Positions 7,838 through 16,964 of a stretch of 52,618 nt of DNA are shown in pieces (the first letter of the stretch is position 1; each line of letters begins with the position of its first letter). The notes below the pieces were generated by a model. It made no database searches. It was given only the letters and a program-made list of their open reading frames with translations, and was not told the origin of the DNA. Origin of the DNA: Candidatus Manganitrophaceae bacterium (GTDB lineage Bacteria; Nitrospirota; Nitrospiria; SBBL01; JAADHI01); the NCBI GenBank assembly GCA_012960925.1, contig DUAG01000055.1, positions 16,950-69,567 on the forward strand, read 5' to 3'. The position numbers were made by a program, and so were the translations under genes.

Positions 7838-8890
7838 TTATGGAATTGTAATGCAAGTCCCGGCCGGTGCACCCGTTGAGCAGACAAATGGTGATGCATT
7901 CATCAGCGGGACGGTGACCATCGGGAAGGTCGTTGGACTAGTCGCTGCCCCACTCTCCCGCGTAAAACTCCCTGACATTACGCCTGTATCAAACTCACGG
8001 TTGGCAGTCGTCCCATCAAAGACCGGATTCTGAATGCGTTGCGTCCAGCTGACAACCGGAGCATTAAACGTGGTTGCGGTACTCCCTGTAATCTGCCAGC
8101 TCGCCGTTTGCTCAAAAATCTGTTCACCCGCGCCGGGAGATGTGCGCGTTCCAGGTGTCCCTGTAAGTGCGGTGACCTGGTTTTCTTTCTGGAACGCACC
8201 CACACAGATTGAGGCCCCACACGTTCCCGTTGCCGGCACGGTCAGCACCCCATCACTGGTGGAGTTATTCGTCATGATAAAACGATTTTCAAGCTCTATG
8301 CCTGCATGTGCGCCATCACTGGGGAAAAAGTCCCCAACAGGATTATTACTTGCGGAGAAGGGGGCTAGGCTGTTCGTCGCAGGAAAGGTGGGAATAGTTG
8401 TCATCCCTTGACTGGCGGGGTCGAATCTTAAATCGCCGCAGTTCAAACCATTCCCGCTCGCGTCGGCTTGATCCGGAGGAATGCCATCCGCATCATTTAG
8501 AGCACATCGTGCGGGCTCGTCGTCGGAAGTATCGGGAAGGGCATCTGCGCCACGGTGGACACTCGAAATTACGCCAAACATATTATCGGTAATGGCGCCT
8601 GGGCCTAAGGAATTGAAAAAACGGCCGGACACTGTTGCACCAAGAGAAGGAGCCGTTGTTGTTATTGTCAAACTAAAAGTAATGTTCGTATCCAGTGGGT
8701 CCGGATCGGTGCCCGAGTGTTTAATGAGCGTATCGGGGTTAAAACCGGGGCAGTTTGGGCAAGCGCCCGCTCCTCCCGTCGACAGTTTGTCCACCGATTG
8801 CGTGTTGCTGAAGAAGTCGGATGTTTGAGACCATCCGTTCAGGGGAAATAACAGGACAAAAATAAATAAGGCAAAGGCAAGACGGACCAC
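7838..8890 (-). CDS. Secreted protein of unknown function, first of a tandem pair
   Basis: A 350-aa exported protein without a recognised family. The start is GTG at 8890, chosen because GAAGGAGG lies 6 bases upstream; the signal peptide (LAFALFIFVLLFPL) probably ends after the WSQ motif. The mature protein is low in charge and rich in Thr, Ser, Gly and Pro, with paired cysteines (ACPNCPGFNPD near the N-terminus, TCGASICVG in the middle, CSTGAPAGTC at the end). Asp-rich text (ADALPDTSDDEP, DADGIPPDQADASGNG) could bind calcium. It is transcribed divergently from pepF and co-directionally with the second secreted gene. Confidence 0.7.
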   Translation of the reverse strand: MVRLAFALFIFVLLFPLNGWSQTSDFFSNTQSVDKLSTGGAGACPNCPGFNPDTLIKHSGTDPDPLDTNITFSLTITTTAPSLGATVSGRFFNSLGPGAITDNMFGVISSVHRGADALPDTSDDEPARCALNDADGIPPDQADASGNGLNCGDLRFDPASQGMTTIPTFPATNSLAPFSASNNPVGDFFPSDGAHAGIELENRFIMTNNSTSDGVLTVPATGTCGASICVGAFQKENQVTALTGTPGTRTSPGAGEQIFEQTASWQITGSTATTFNAPVVSWTQRIQNPVFDGTTANREFDTGVMSGSFTRESGAATSPTTFPMVTVPLMNASPFVCSTGAPAGTCITIP

Positions 8891-9020
8891 TTGGAACCTC
8901 CTTCAGCAGTCCCCCATTTTGCCAAAGAATTCAACAGAGGTCAAGGACTATTTTGCTGTTTCAGGAGCCCCTGTTTTTATGGTATCTTGGTGTCAATTTT
9001 TTATCGGGAAAGGAACCGTT

Positions 9021-10814
9021 TTGAACGAAGCCGATTTACCGCGCTGGGACCTGAGCGATCTCTATAAGGGGACCGACGATCCAAGGATTGAATCCGACCT
9101 GGCAACCGCTTTGAAAGAGGCGAAGGGCTTTGAGAAGCAATACCGGGGAAAGATCGGGGCAGAGGAGAGCGGAGCGAAAGGGCTTTATGAGGCGATCCGC
9201 GCGCTTGAGATGGCCCGGGAGCGGAGCGACCGGGTCATCTCCTATGCCTCGCTTGTTTTTTCTACCGATACGAATGACCCTAAAAACGGCGCCTTGTTGC
9301 AAATGGCCCAGGAGCGTCTAACCGAGATCAATAAACACCTTCTCTTTTTTGACCTGGAGTGGACCGTCGTCCCCGAAGAACGCGCAGCGGCATGGATGAA
9401 GACGCCAACCCTCGCGAAAGACCGTCACTTCCTGGAAGAGATCCGAAAGTTTGGCCCCCACCAACTCTCAGAACCGGAAGAAAAAATCCTGGATGAAAAG
9501 GCCAACACCGGCATTCGAGCCTTCCAACGCCTCTTCGACGAAGCGATCAACCTGATCCGGTTCAAGGTCAACGTAAAAGGAGAAATCCAGTCCCTGACGG
9601 AGCAGGAGACCCTGTCTCTTCTCCATGATCGACGGCGTTCCACGCGGCGCGCCGCGGCCCTCGGCCTGACGGAGGGTTTAAAGGAGCACGCACCCATCCT
9701 CACCTTTATTCTAAACCAGGTCACCGCAGACCATGCCAGTGACGACCGGCTCCGCCGGTTTTCGGATCCAATGGCCTCCCGGAACTTGTCAAGCGAGATC
9801 GACGCGAAGGCCGTGGACGCCCTCCTCTCTTCCTGTGAAGAATATTTCTTTCTTGTGGCCCGTTATTACGAACTCAAGAAAAAGGTGCTGGGGCTTGAGA
9901 CCCTCTATGATTATGACCGTTACGCCCCCCTGTCTTTAATCACAGAACCCGTTACCTTTGATCAGGGGCGTGAGACCGTGCTCTCCGCCTTTCATGATTT
10001 CTCCCCGAAAGTCGAGGAGGTCGCGTCCCTCTTTTTTAAAAATCAATGGATCGATGCCGCGGTTCGGCCCGGAAAGCGGGGCGGGGCCTTCAGTCACAGC
10101 ACTGTCCCGAGTGTCCACCCCTATGTCTTCGTGAACTACCTTGGAAGCCCGCGTGATGTGATGACGCTCGCCCACGAACTCGGCCACGGGGTCCATCAAT
10201 GGCTCTCTCGTCAACAAAGCTATTTCAACTTTTCCACCCCCTTAACCACGGCGGAGACGGCCAGCGTCTTTGCAGAGATGCTCGTTTTTCACCGACTTAA
10301 AAAGTCAGAGAAAGATCCGGAGAAACGCCTGGCGCTGATCATGTCAAAACTCGAAGAGGATTTTGCCACCGTTTTCCGGCAGGTCGTCCTCTGCCGCTTT
10401 GAACAGATTGTTCATGCGGCGCGTCGAAGTGAGGGGGAACTCAGTACCACACGGGTCAATGACCTCTGGCTGTCAGCTAACCAAGAGATGTTTAAAGGCT
10501 CCGTCACCCTGACGGATGATTACAGCTCCTGGTGGATGTACATCCCTCACTTTATCCATTCCCCCTTTTATACCTATGCTTATGCCTTCGGCCACCTCCT
10601 TGTCCTCTCCCTTTTTCAAAAATATATGGAGGAAGGGAAGAGATTTGTCCCGAAGTACTTAAACCTTCTCTCCGCAGGAGGCTCAGTGCGTCCTGATGTA
10701 CTCCTTCAGGAAAAGATGGGTTTAAATATCAAAGACCCTCTCTTCTGGAGAAGGGGACTCGGCCTGCTCGAGAAGATGGTTGGCGAGGCGGAGCGCCTGG
10801 CCGACAGGAAATAA
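9021..10814 (+). CDS. pepF: M3 family oligoendopeptidase F
   Basis: Cytosolic zinc metallopeptidase that degrades oligopeptides. The frame is open from ATG 8919, but the conserved N-terminus (LPRWDLSDLYKGTDDPRI) begins only after TTG 9021, which has AAAGGA 6 bases upstream; the extra 34 residues read like untranslated leader. The start at 9021 gives 597 aa, the usual PepF size. The zinc site is LAHELGHGVHQ (HExxH at about residue 385), with the downstream E in TAETASVFAEML as third ligand. It is followed 16 bp later by the nucleotide-sugar dehydrogenase, to which it has no obvious functional link. Confidence 0.92.
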   Translation: MNEADLPRWDLSDLYKGTDDPRIESDLATALKEAKGFEKQYRGKIGAEESGAKGLYEAIRALEMARERSDRVISYASLVFSTDTNDPKNGALLQMAQERLTEINKHLLFFDLEWTVVPEERAAAWMKTPTLAKDRHFLEEIRKFGPHQLSEPEEKILDEKANTGIRAFQRLFDEAINLIRFKVNVKGEIQSLTEQETLSLLHDRRRSTRRAAALGLTEGLKEHAPILTFILNQVTADHASDDRLRRFSDPMASRNLSSEIDAKAVDALLSSCEEYFFLVARYYELKKKVLGLETLYDYDRYAPLSLITEPVTFDQGRETVLSAFHDFSPKVEEVASLFFKNQWIDAAVRPGKRGGAFSHSTVPSVHPYVFVNYLGSPRDVMTLAHELGHGVHQWLSRQQSYFNFSTPLTTAETASVFAEMLVFHRLKKSEKDPEKRLALIMSKLEEDFATVFRQVVLCRFEQIVHAARRSEGELSTTRVNDLWLSANQEMFKGSVTLTDDYSSWWMYIPHFIHSPFYTYAYAFGHLLVLSLFQKYMEEGKRFVPKYLNLLSAGGSVRPDVLLQEKMGLNIKDPLFWRRGLGLLEKMVGEAERLADRK

Positions 10815-10830
10815 CAAGAGGTGAATAACA

Positions 10831-12111
10831 TTGTCGAACCTTGAAAACCAATATCAGATTGCCGTCATCGGCCTCGGATATGTCGGCCTCCCCCTGGCGG
10901 CAGAATTTGGAAAGCGCTTCAAAACGGTCGGATTCGATATCGACCTGGATCGGATTGAATCCCTGAAAGAAGGCGTGGATACGACCTTGGAGGTCAGTTC
11001 TGAAGGCCTGAAATCAGCGATGCGGCTCTCATACACGACAAGTTTGGCCGAACTCAAAGAGTGTAACTTCTTCATTGTGACGGTGCCCACCCCGATTGAC
11101 AGTTACAAAAGGCCGGACCTGAGCGCATTGATCCGGGCATCTGAATTTGTCGGGGCCGTCTTAAAGAAAAATGATATTGTCGTCTATGAATCGACCGTCT
11201 ACCCCGGCGTCACGGAGGATATCTGTGTCCCGATCCTGGAGAAGGCCTCCGGTTTGCGCTTCAATCGTGATTTTTTTGCGGGATATTCTCCAGAGCGGAT
11301 CAATCCAGGAGACAAAGAGCACTCCTTCACACAAATACTAAAGATCGTCTCCGGCTCAACACCCGAGGCCCTGGAGACGATCGACGCCGTTTACCGATCT
11401 GTGATCCAGGCTGGAACCTATCGCGCGGAATCGATTCAGGTGGCCGAAGCGGCTAAGGTAATCGAAAATACACAGCGAGACCTCAATATCGCCCTGATCA
11501 ATGAATTTGCCCTCCTCTTCAATCGTCTGGAAATTGACACCGAAGCCGTCCTGAAGGCCGCGGGAACCAAGTGGAACTTTTTGAAGTTCACCCCTGGCCT
11601 GGTCGGCGGCCATTGTATCGGGGTTGATCCCTATTACCTCTGCCATAAGGCCCAGGAAGTCGGATATCACCCGGATGTCATCCTCGCCGGGAGGAGGATC
11701 AATGACAATATGGGAAACTATGTAGCGGGGGAGGTCGTCAAACTCATGACCCGAAAGCGGATTCAGGTTGGCGGAAGTCGTATCCTGATCCTGGGCCTGA
11801 CCTTCAAAGAAAACTGCCCCGATATCCGAAATACGCGGGTGATTGATATTGTTCAAGAGTTTGAGAAGTATCAAGCTGAGGTCGATATCTATGATCCCTG
11901 GGCAGACCCCCCGGAAGTTGAGCGCGAATATGGAATCAAACTGGTCGGGACCTTGTCCGAACATTGCTATGACGCCATCATTCTGGCCGTTCCACACAAG
12001 CAGTTTAAAGAATGGGGGAAAGACGACCTTGTTCGTTACACCCGGGAAGTTTCAGTGATCTACGACATTAAGCATCTCTTCGACCGGGCTTGGGTAGATG
12101 GAAGGCTTTAG
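10831..12111 (+). CDS. UDP-N-acetyl-hexosamine 6-dehydrogenase (TviB/WbpO-like)
   Basis: NAD-dependent nucleotide-sugar dehydrogenase that oxidises C6 of a UDP-sugar to the uronic acid. It has 426 aa. The Rossmann motif is [12 protein letters not shown] (about residues 12-23). The central domain has the catalytic cysteine in [12 protein letters not shown] (about 260), a form typical of the TviB/WbpO (UDP-GalNAc/GlcNAc) branch. The C-terminal UDP-binding domain has [16 protein letters not shown]. The start is TTG 10831 after AAGAGGTG. It is 3 bp upstream of the epimerase gene, so the pair probably makes a uronic or amino-uronic sugar for a surface polysaccharide. The substrate is not certain. 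Confidence 0.88.
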   Translation: MSNLENQYQIAVIGLGYVGLPLAAEFGKRFKTVGFDIDLDRIESLKEGVDTTLEVSSEGLKSAMRLSYTTSLAELKECNFFIVTVPTPIDSYKRPDLSALIRASEFVGAVLKKNDIVVYESTVYPGVTEDICVPILEKASGLRFNRDFFAGYSPERINPGDKEHSFTQILKIVSGSTPEALETIDAVYRSVIQAGTYRAESIQVAEAAKVIENTQRDLNIALINEFALLFNRLEIDTEAVLKAAGTKWNFLKFTPGLVGGHCIGVDPYYLCHKAQEVGYHPDVILAGRRINDNMGNYVAGEVVKLMTRKRIQVGGSRILILGLTFKENCPDIRNTRVIDIVQEFEKYQAEVDIYDPWADPPEVEREYGIKLVGTLSEHCYDAIILAVPHKQFKEWGKDDLVRYTREVSVIYDIKHLFDRAWVDGRL

Positions 12112-12114
12112 GTC

Positions 12115-13125
12115 ATGAAGATTCTCATCACCGGGTCCGCCGGGTTCATCGGCTTTCATCTTACCCAACGGCTTCTCTCAGAAGGAGAAGAGCTTGTCGG
12201 CCTCGATAATCTGAACGATTATTATGATGTCCGGCTCAAGACCGAACGCTTAAAAAAATTGGACGAATCGTCTCGGTTTCGTTTCCTCAAAATGGATCTG
12301 GCGTATAAAGAAGGCCTGGAAGACCTTTTTCAGAAAGAGCGCTTTGACCGGGTGATCCATCTCGCCGCACAAGCGGGGGTCCGCTACAGTCTCGAAAACC
12401 CCCATGTCTATATCGAAAGCAATCTGATGGGTTTTCTTAATATCCTCGAAGGCTGTCGACATACCAAGGTGCCCCACCTGGTCTACGCCTCCTCCAGTTC
12501 GGTCTATGGAGCGAACACCCGGATGCCTTTTTCCATTCATGACAATGTGGACCATCCGGTTTCCCTTTATGGTGCGACAAAAAAAGCCAATGAACTGATG
12601 GCCCACGCTTATGCCCACCTTTACCAAGTCCCGACCACCGGCCTTCGATTTTTTACCGTTTACGGCCCGTGGGGCAGACCCGACATGGCTCTCTTTCTTT
12701 TCACAAAAGCCATCCTCGACGGAAAACCGATTGACGTATTTAATTATGGCCGGATGCAGCGAGATTTCACCTATGTCGATGATATCGTGGAAGGAATTGT
12801 CCGGGTCACGGAAAAGATCCCTTCACCTGATCCAACATGGGACGGGGCAAGCCCTGATCCGGGAACCAGCAAGGCGCCCTATAAAGTTTACAACATCGGG
12901 AACAACAACCCTGTCGAACTTTTGAGGCTGATCGAGGTCCTGGAAGATTGTCTCGGCAAAAAAGCAGAACGTCGGCTTTTGCCGATTCAAGCGGGGGATG
13001 TACCTGCAACCTATGCCGACGTTGATGATCTGATGCGGGATGTCGGTTTCAAACCGGCGACGCCGATTGAAGAAGGGGTTCAACGCTTTGTCGCCTGGTA
13101 TAAAGATTATTATCGACTGAAATAG
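12115..13125 (+). CDS. NAD-dependent nucleotide-sugar 4-epimerase (UDP-glucuronate epimerase-like)
   Basis: Extended short-chain dehydrogenase/reductase of 336 aa, as in CapI/LpsL-type UDP-glucuronate 4-epimerases. The NAD motif is GSAGFIG (residues 7-13), followed by [14 protein letters not shown], the catalytic Ser in YASSSSVYG, and YGATK with Tyr about 150 and Lys about 154. [15 protein letters not shown] is characteristic of uronate epimerases. The ATG is 3 bp after the dehydrogenase stop codon. Together they would oxidise then epimerise a UDP-sugar. No glycosyltransferases are in the window, so the final polymer is unknown. Confidence 0.9.
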   Translation: MKILITGSAGFIGFHLTQRLLSEGEELVGLDNLNDYYDVRLKTERLKKLDESSRFRFLKMDLAYKEGLEDLFQKERFDRVIHLAAQAGVRYSLENPHVYIESNLMGFLNILEGCRHTKVPHLVYASSSSVYGANTRMPFSIHDNVDHPVSLYGATKKANELMAHAYAHLYQVPTTGLRFFTVYGPWGRPDMALFLFTKAILDGKPIDVFNYGRMQRDFTYVDDIVEGIVRVTEKIPSPDPTWDGASPDPGTSKAPYKVYNIGNNNPVELLRLIEVLEDCLGKKAERRLLPIQAGDVPATYADVDDLMRDVGFKPATPIEEGVQRFVAWYKDYYRLK

Positions 13126-13133
13126 CCCGGTTC

Positions 13134-13820
13134 ATGTCATTTACTTCAAAAATACAAAAGCGTTTCCTCTCCTTTTCGGCCTTTATTTTTATTCGCGTTC
13201 TCATAAATATATGGCAATGGACCTGCCGGATTGAAGTTAAGGGCCCTCTCCTAGAAACCCTCAAGGGAGACGAGCCTGTAATCCTGACCTGCTGGCACCA
13301 GGACATGATCTTCAACTATGCCTATCTCCTGAAGATCAACCCGCGGCGAAAAATCGCGACGATTGTCAGTCACAGTGAAGATGGAGATCTCGCCGCCTCT
13401 GTCATCCAAAAACTGGGGGCAATCGTGGTCCGCGGCTCCAGTTCAAGAGGGGGGAGAGAAGCCTTGGGGGGGCTGACCCGAACCGTCCTTCGAGAAAAAG
13501 CAATCGGGATGATCGTCTGCGACGGCCCGAAACCACCGGGACGCATCGTCAAGCCCGGCATTCTCTTGTTGGCGCGAAAATCCGGCTGTCCGATTATGGC
13601 GATACGCTCCTGGAGTGATCGGGGGTTTCTCTTTAAAAAAAGCTGGTCGAAGCTTCATGTGGTTTTTCCCTTCTCTCGTGTCGTTATCTGGTCGGCAGCC
13701 CCACTCTCCATCCCGACCAACACAAAAAAACCAGAAATGTTGACCTTCCGACTGCATATTGAAAAGGGCTTGAATGATATGGCCGATCTGTCTGAAAGTC
13801 ACTTTAAGCAACCAGACTGA
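13134..13820 (+). CDS. DUF374 lysophospholipid acyltransferase-like protein
   Basis: A 228-aa protein of the DUF374 branch of the LPLAT superfamily, often found with lipid A or lipoprotein genes. It shows CWHQDMI (the HxxxxD-like active-site region), SHSEDGDLAASVIQKLG, VRGSSSRGGREAL, CDGPKPPGRIVKPGILLLA and a PFSRVVI segment, in the order known for the family. The N-terminal hydrophobic stretch (FSAFIFIRVLINIW) suggests inner-membrane association. It begins 8 bp after the epimerase gene, so it belongs to the same envelope-biosynthesis transcript. The precise acyl acceptor is unknown. Confidence 0.82.
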   Translation: MSFTSKIQKRFLSFSAFIFIRVLINIWQWTCRIEVKGPLLETLKGDEPVILTCWHQDMIFNYAYLLKINPRRKIATIVSHSEDGDLAASVIQKLGAIVVRGSSSRGGREALGGLTRTVLREKAIGMIVCDGPKPPGRIVKPGILLLARKSGCPIMAIRSWSDRGFLFKKSWSKLHVVFPFSRVVIWSAAPLSIPTNTKKPEMLTFRLHIEKGLNDMADLSESHFKQPD

Positions 13821-13872
13821 ATCTTCGGATTATGGAATTGACTCTCCCCTGAAGATTTGATAGCTTGCCCCC

Positions 13873-14193
13873 ATGCGGACCAAGCTTTTTCTTAAACCAT
13901 TTAAGCTTTCTGTCCCCGGCACGGCTGTCACCGGGATCACCGGGGGCGTGGTAGGTTCGTTCATGGGCGGACCCGTTTTCATTGTCGTCATGGCCTTGAT
14001 CGGCGCACTGATTGGAAACGTCGTGTGGATGATGGGCGGGCAGGACTTTTTTCTCTATGTTGTGGTCGGGGTCTTCCTCGGTATTGGACTCGCAATCTTT
14101 ATTAGTGGAATGGAAGCGGCATTGCTCGGTGCGGGAACCGGCGGAGCGATTGGGGGGTTTATCGCGGTGAATAAGAGCATGCTCACTAAGTAA
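13873..14193 (+). CDS. Small glycine-rich membrane protein, unknown function
   Basis: A 106-aa protein with three or four hydrophobic segments rich in Gly, Val and Ile (GITGGVVGSFMGGPVFIVVMALIGALIGNVV; VVVGVFLGIGLAIFISG; LLGAGTGGAIGGFIAV). The GxxxG spacing suggests tight helix packing or a glycine-zipper-like fold. The start ATG lacks a clear ribosome binding site and the gene is otherwise isolated, so confidence is moderate. A hairpin repeat begins one base before the end of its stop codon. Confidence 0.6.
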   Translation: MRTKLFLKPFKLSVPGTAVTGITGGVVGSFMGGPVFIVVMALIGALIGNVVWMMGGQDFFLYVVVGVFLGIGLAIFISGMEAALLGAGTGGAIGGFIAVNKSMLTK

Positions 14194-14290
14194 AACCGCC
14201 GATCGTCCACAAGTCTCCTCACCGTACGTGAGTACGCCTCGGTCGCCCTTGTGACCTCTGGCCTTGTCTTGTGGACGACTTGGCGATTTT
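14192..14290. repeat. Dispersed hairpin repeat, copy 2 (core forward)
   Basis: A 99-bp element bounded by an imperfect inverted repeat of about 22 bp (14192-14213 and 14268-14290; inner part TCGTCCACAAG/CTTGTGGACGA). It contains an inner hairpin CTCAC-CGTAC-GTGAG and the shared words CCTCGGTCGCC and CTCTGGCCTTGTCTT. It overlaps the stop codon of the preceding gene. Confidence 0.8.
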
Positions 14291-14385
14291 ACGATACTGA
14301 TCGCATACATTAGGATACAAGATTTATTGACAATGAATTCAGATTTAGATAAAGTCACCTACAGATCAAACATAGGTTGGACAGG

Positions 14386-14694
14386 ATGATTCAAGGAAAG
14401 AGTGAGATTAAAAAGATTTCTGCCAAGGTGGGGAAGCCCTTCCAGATCCGGATCTGGGAAGACCGGACCAAGGGGGGATGTCGTTTTGTCCCGACCTTTG
14501 ATACAGGCATTTTAAGACTTTTGAGTGACGAATATGACCGAATGCGGAACATTCGCGTGACCGATTCGGGGATGCGGTCTTTTGAATTTGTCGCACTGTC
14601 TTCCGGAAAGACCACCATTGAACTTGAATCAAGATATGGCTGGAAATTCTCCGCCGAAAGTCATCTAAGCTACGAAGTGGATATCACCCAATAA
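14386..14694 (+). CDS. Small protein with chagasin-like (I42) features
   Basis: A 102-aa protein from ATG 14386 (an in-frame TTG at 14377 would add three residues; GGACAGG precedes the ATG). Predicted all-beta, with KVGKPFQIRIWEDRTKGGCRFVPTF at the start and SFEFVALSSGKTTIELESRYGW near the end. This order of strands and the G-K-T-x-I-x-L-x-x-RYGW end resemble the immunoglobulin-like chagasin/I42 cysteine-protease inhibitors, but the NPTTG and RPW loops are not intact and no signal peptide is visible. Treat the family as tentative. tRNA-Glu follows 20 bp later. Confidence 0.5.
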   Translation: MIQGKSEIKKISAKVGKPFQIRIWEDRTKGGCRFVPTFDTGILRLLSDEYDRMRNIRVTDSGMRSFEFVALSSGKTTIELESRYGWKFSAESHLSYEVDITQ

Positions 14695-14714
14695 CGAAAG
14701 GTATTTCAAATAAT

Positions 14715-14790
14715 GGTCCCATCGTCTAGTGGCCTAGGACGTTGGCCTCTCACGCCGAAAACACGGGTTCGAACCCCGTTGGGACCACCA
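14715..14790 (+). tRNA. tRNA-Glu (anticodon CUC)
   Basis: A 76-nt cloverleaf. The acceptor stem GGTCCCA pairs with TGGGACC followed by ACCA; CCA is encoded. The anticodon loop is CTCTCAC (anticodon CTC) and the T-loop is GGTTCGAACCC. The D-arm contains AGTGGCCTAGGAC. Confidence 0.97.
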
Positions 14791-14993
14791 GTTTTTCAAC
14801 AGCTTGCGTTCTTTCCTTGCTCTTCATCATTCTCATAGCGTCTTACCTTTTGCAGACCTGTCAGTCTTCTGATCTGTTTTCCCTGGAAGGTTTTTTCAAT
14901 CTCCAATGAATGCAACCTTTCACGTATAATTTGTTTTTATGGTAAAGTTTATGTTATAAAGTGATTTTATCAACGGACAATATCCCCAAAGGC

Positions 14994-15461
14994 ATGATAT
15001 TGAGTAGGTATTTTTCTTCCCAGCGTGTCGGTACTTTTGCACTGCTCTTTCCGATGCTTCTCCTGCCGATGCTACACCTTCACCCGGCATACGAACATGT
15101 GCGAGGGGATGCGGAAGGTCATCAGCATCAATCTGCTGTTCATATCAATTTCTTTCCAGAGGTGACCCATGGGCACGAACGTCAGGATGATCATGATCAA
15201 GGTGTGCTGGATTTTGGCCTTTCAATAGATGTCTCACACCATAGCCTTTCCCAAGTTGCCCTCCTTCCCCTCCATATAGGACAATCTTTCCAATTCTCTT
15301 CAGTATTCAAGAAAAATCTGCTCGCCTTAGATCAGGGTTCGCCTGACCTCTCCATGCTTTTCCATTTTCAAAGAGGGGCTCTGGTACGCCTGAGTATCCC
15401 TCCTCTACAAACAAGCCAATTTTCACCCCCCTCACTCCGTGCACCTCCCTACTCCACGTAA
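14994..15461 (+). CDS. Histidine-rich exported protein ahead of metal-efflux genes
   Basis: A 155-aa protein from ATG 14994 (an upstream in-frame ATG at 14961 is less likely because the signal peptide starts at MILSRYF). A hydrophobic segment (FALLFPMLLLPMLHL) is followed by a histidine-rich stretch: HLHPAYEHVRGDAEGHQHQ, then VTHGHERQDDHDQG and VSHHSLS. The C-terminal part is Pro/Ser-rich. It lies about 90 bp upstream of the outer-membrane factor gene, on the same strand. The context and histidines suggest periplasmic metal binding or sensing, like small His-rich accessory proteins of efflux loci. No family is recognised. Confidence 0.6.
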   Translation: MILSRYFSSQRVGTFALLFPMLLLPMLHLHPAYEHVRGDAEGHQHQSAVHINFFPEVTHGHERQDDHDQGVLDFGLSIDVSHHSLSQVALLPLHIGQSFQFSSVFKKNLLALDQGSPDLSMLFHFQRGALVRLSIPPLQTSQFSPPSLRAPPYST

Positions 15462-15551
15462 ATTCCTAAAACCATCCATCTTTAATCGCTAAAACTTTAG
15501 GCCTTTTTTCAAAGAGGTGCGTTCTTATTCGTAACGTAGCGGAGGAATTCT

Positions 15552-16964
15552 ATGCGTTTTAATCCCATATTCGTCCTAAGTCTTGTTCTGGCGACAGGAC
15601 TTTCCGGATGTAACACTTCACGTGAAAATATTAAATGGCCGGTACCGCGTCCCCTGGGTCATGACATCGCGGTCTTTCGTCCACCGGAAACACCGGGAAA
15701 GAGGGTGCCCCCCTCCTCGGTGAAGGAACCCGACGGCGAGATCACCTTGAGAAAAGCGATCGCCCTGGCACTCCTGAACAACCCGGAGTTGAAAGCATTC
15801 TCATGGGCGCTGCGAGCCCGTGAGGCCGGAAGACTGCAAGCCAGTCTAAGACCAAACCCGGAAATCGGAATTACCATCGAAAACATGGCTGGCTCCGGTG
15901 CCTTCAGCGGTACAGATGAAGCAGAAACGACGATACAACTGAGCCAAGTGATTGAGCTCGGGGCAAAGCGATTTGCAAGAACCCAGGCTGCGACACGTCA
16001 GCGGGATCTGACAGGATGGGAATATGAAATAAAGCGGATGGAAGTGTTTACCCGGGTATCGAAGGCCTTTACCGCCATCTTAAGTGCGCAAGAACGCCTC
16101 ATCTTGATTGAAGAGGTTCTGCGCATCGGGAGACAGGTGGTCGAAACCGTCTCTGCAAGGGTGGATGCCGGAAAAACCTCCCCGGTTGAGGAAATTAAGG
16201 TAAAAGTCGCCCTTGCATCCATCCAAATTAAATTGGAACGTGCCAAGCGGGCCTTAATCGTTTCCCGACAACATCTGGGGGCAACATGGGGAAACACTGA
16301 TCCGTTTTTTAAGCGGGCCAAGGGTCGACTTTCCTTTGTCTCTGGAATCCCGTCTCAAGAAAAATTGATGCAAAGTCTGACACAAAACCCGGAACTCGCG
16401 CGGTGGTCTGCTGAACTTTCAAGCCGTCAGGCCCTCATTGTTTTGGAAAAGAGTAAAGCCATTCCGGATCTGAACATCAGCGGCGGCCTCCGGCGTTTAA
16501 GCGGACCGGGTGAGGATGTTTTTGTCGTGGGGCTTTCCTTCCCGCTTCCTTTGATGAATCAAAATCAGGGGGGGATCCTGGAAGCGCGTCATGAACTTGC
16601 GAGGGCGGAAGAAGCGCGCCGCGCGGTCGAAGTCCGGATCAATATTGCGCTGACCGATGCCTACAACAGGCTGGCGACGGCGCGTGCCGAGCTTTCTGCG
16701 CTCAATCGTAACGTGCTTCCCGGGGCGCAAGAAACCTTTGATGCGATGAGTGAGGGCTATCGTTTAGGAAAATTCAGTCTGATGGATATGCTGGACACTC
16801 AGCGGACGATTTCTGATGTGAAAAGTCAACATCTGGATGCATTGACAGATTACCATATGGCCCTTTTTGATTTGGAGCAACTCATCGGGGAATCAATACC
16901 GAATAAGCCAATAAACGCGGACAAATCGATGGCAGATGAGAAGAAAAGGGAGGACGCTCGATGA
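15552..16964 (+). CDS. czcC: Outer-membrane efflux lipoprotein (CzcC/TolC family)
   Basis: Outer-membrane channel of a tripartite heavy-metal RND pump. It has 470 aa with a lipoprotein signal (lipobox LSGC, Cys about 20) and two OEP repeats: the first starts ITLRKAIALALLNNPELKAF, the second around QALIVLEKSKAIPDLNISGG, followed by long alpha-hairpins (NRLATARAELSALNRNV). The end contains EGYRLGKFSLMDMLDTQRT, typical of CzcC-like proteins. GGAGGA precedes the ATG. It overlaps the adaptor gene by 4 bases. The symbol reflects family; the metal is unproven. Confidence 0.9.
   Translation: MRFNPIFVLSLVLATGLSGCNTSRENIKWPVPRPLGHDIAVFRPPETPGKRVPPSSVKEPDGEITLRKAIALALLNNPELKAFSWALRAREAGRLQASLRPNPEIGITIENMAGSGAFSGTDEAETTIQLSQVIELGAKRFARTQAATRQRDLTGWEYEIKRMEVFTRVSKAFTAILSAQERLILIEEVLRIGRQVVETVSARVDAGKTSPVEEIKVKVALASIQIKLERAKRALIVSRQHLGATWGNTDPFFKRAKGRLSFVSGIPSQEKLMQSLTQNPELARWSAELSSRQALIVLEKSKAIPDLNISGGLRRLSGPGEDVFVVGLSFPLPLMNQNQGGILEARHELARAEEARRAVEVRINIALTDAYNRLATARAELSALNRNVLPGAQETFDAMSEGYRLGKFSLMDMLDTQRTISDVKSQHLDALTDYHMALFDLEQLIGESIPNKPINADKSMADEKKREDAR

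Noticed and set aside
14795..14935. Minus-strand frame of about 47 codons between tRNA-Glu and the His-rich gene
   Set aside because: It lacks an ATG, has no family similarity that I can see, and its length is expected by chance.
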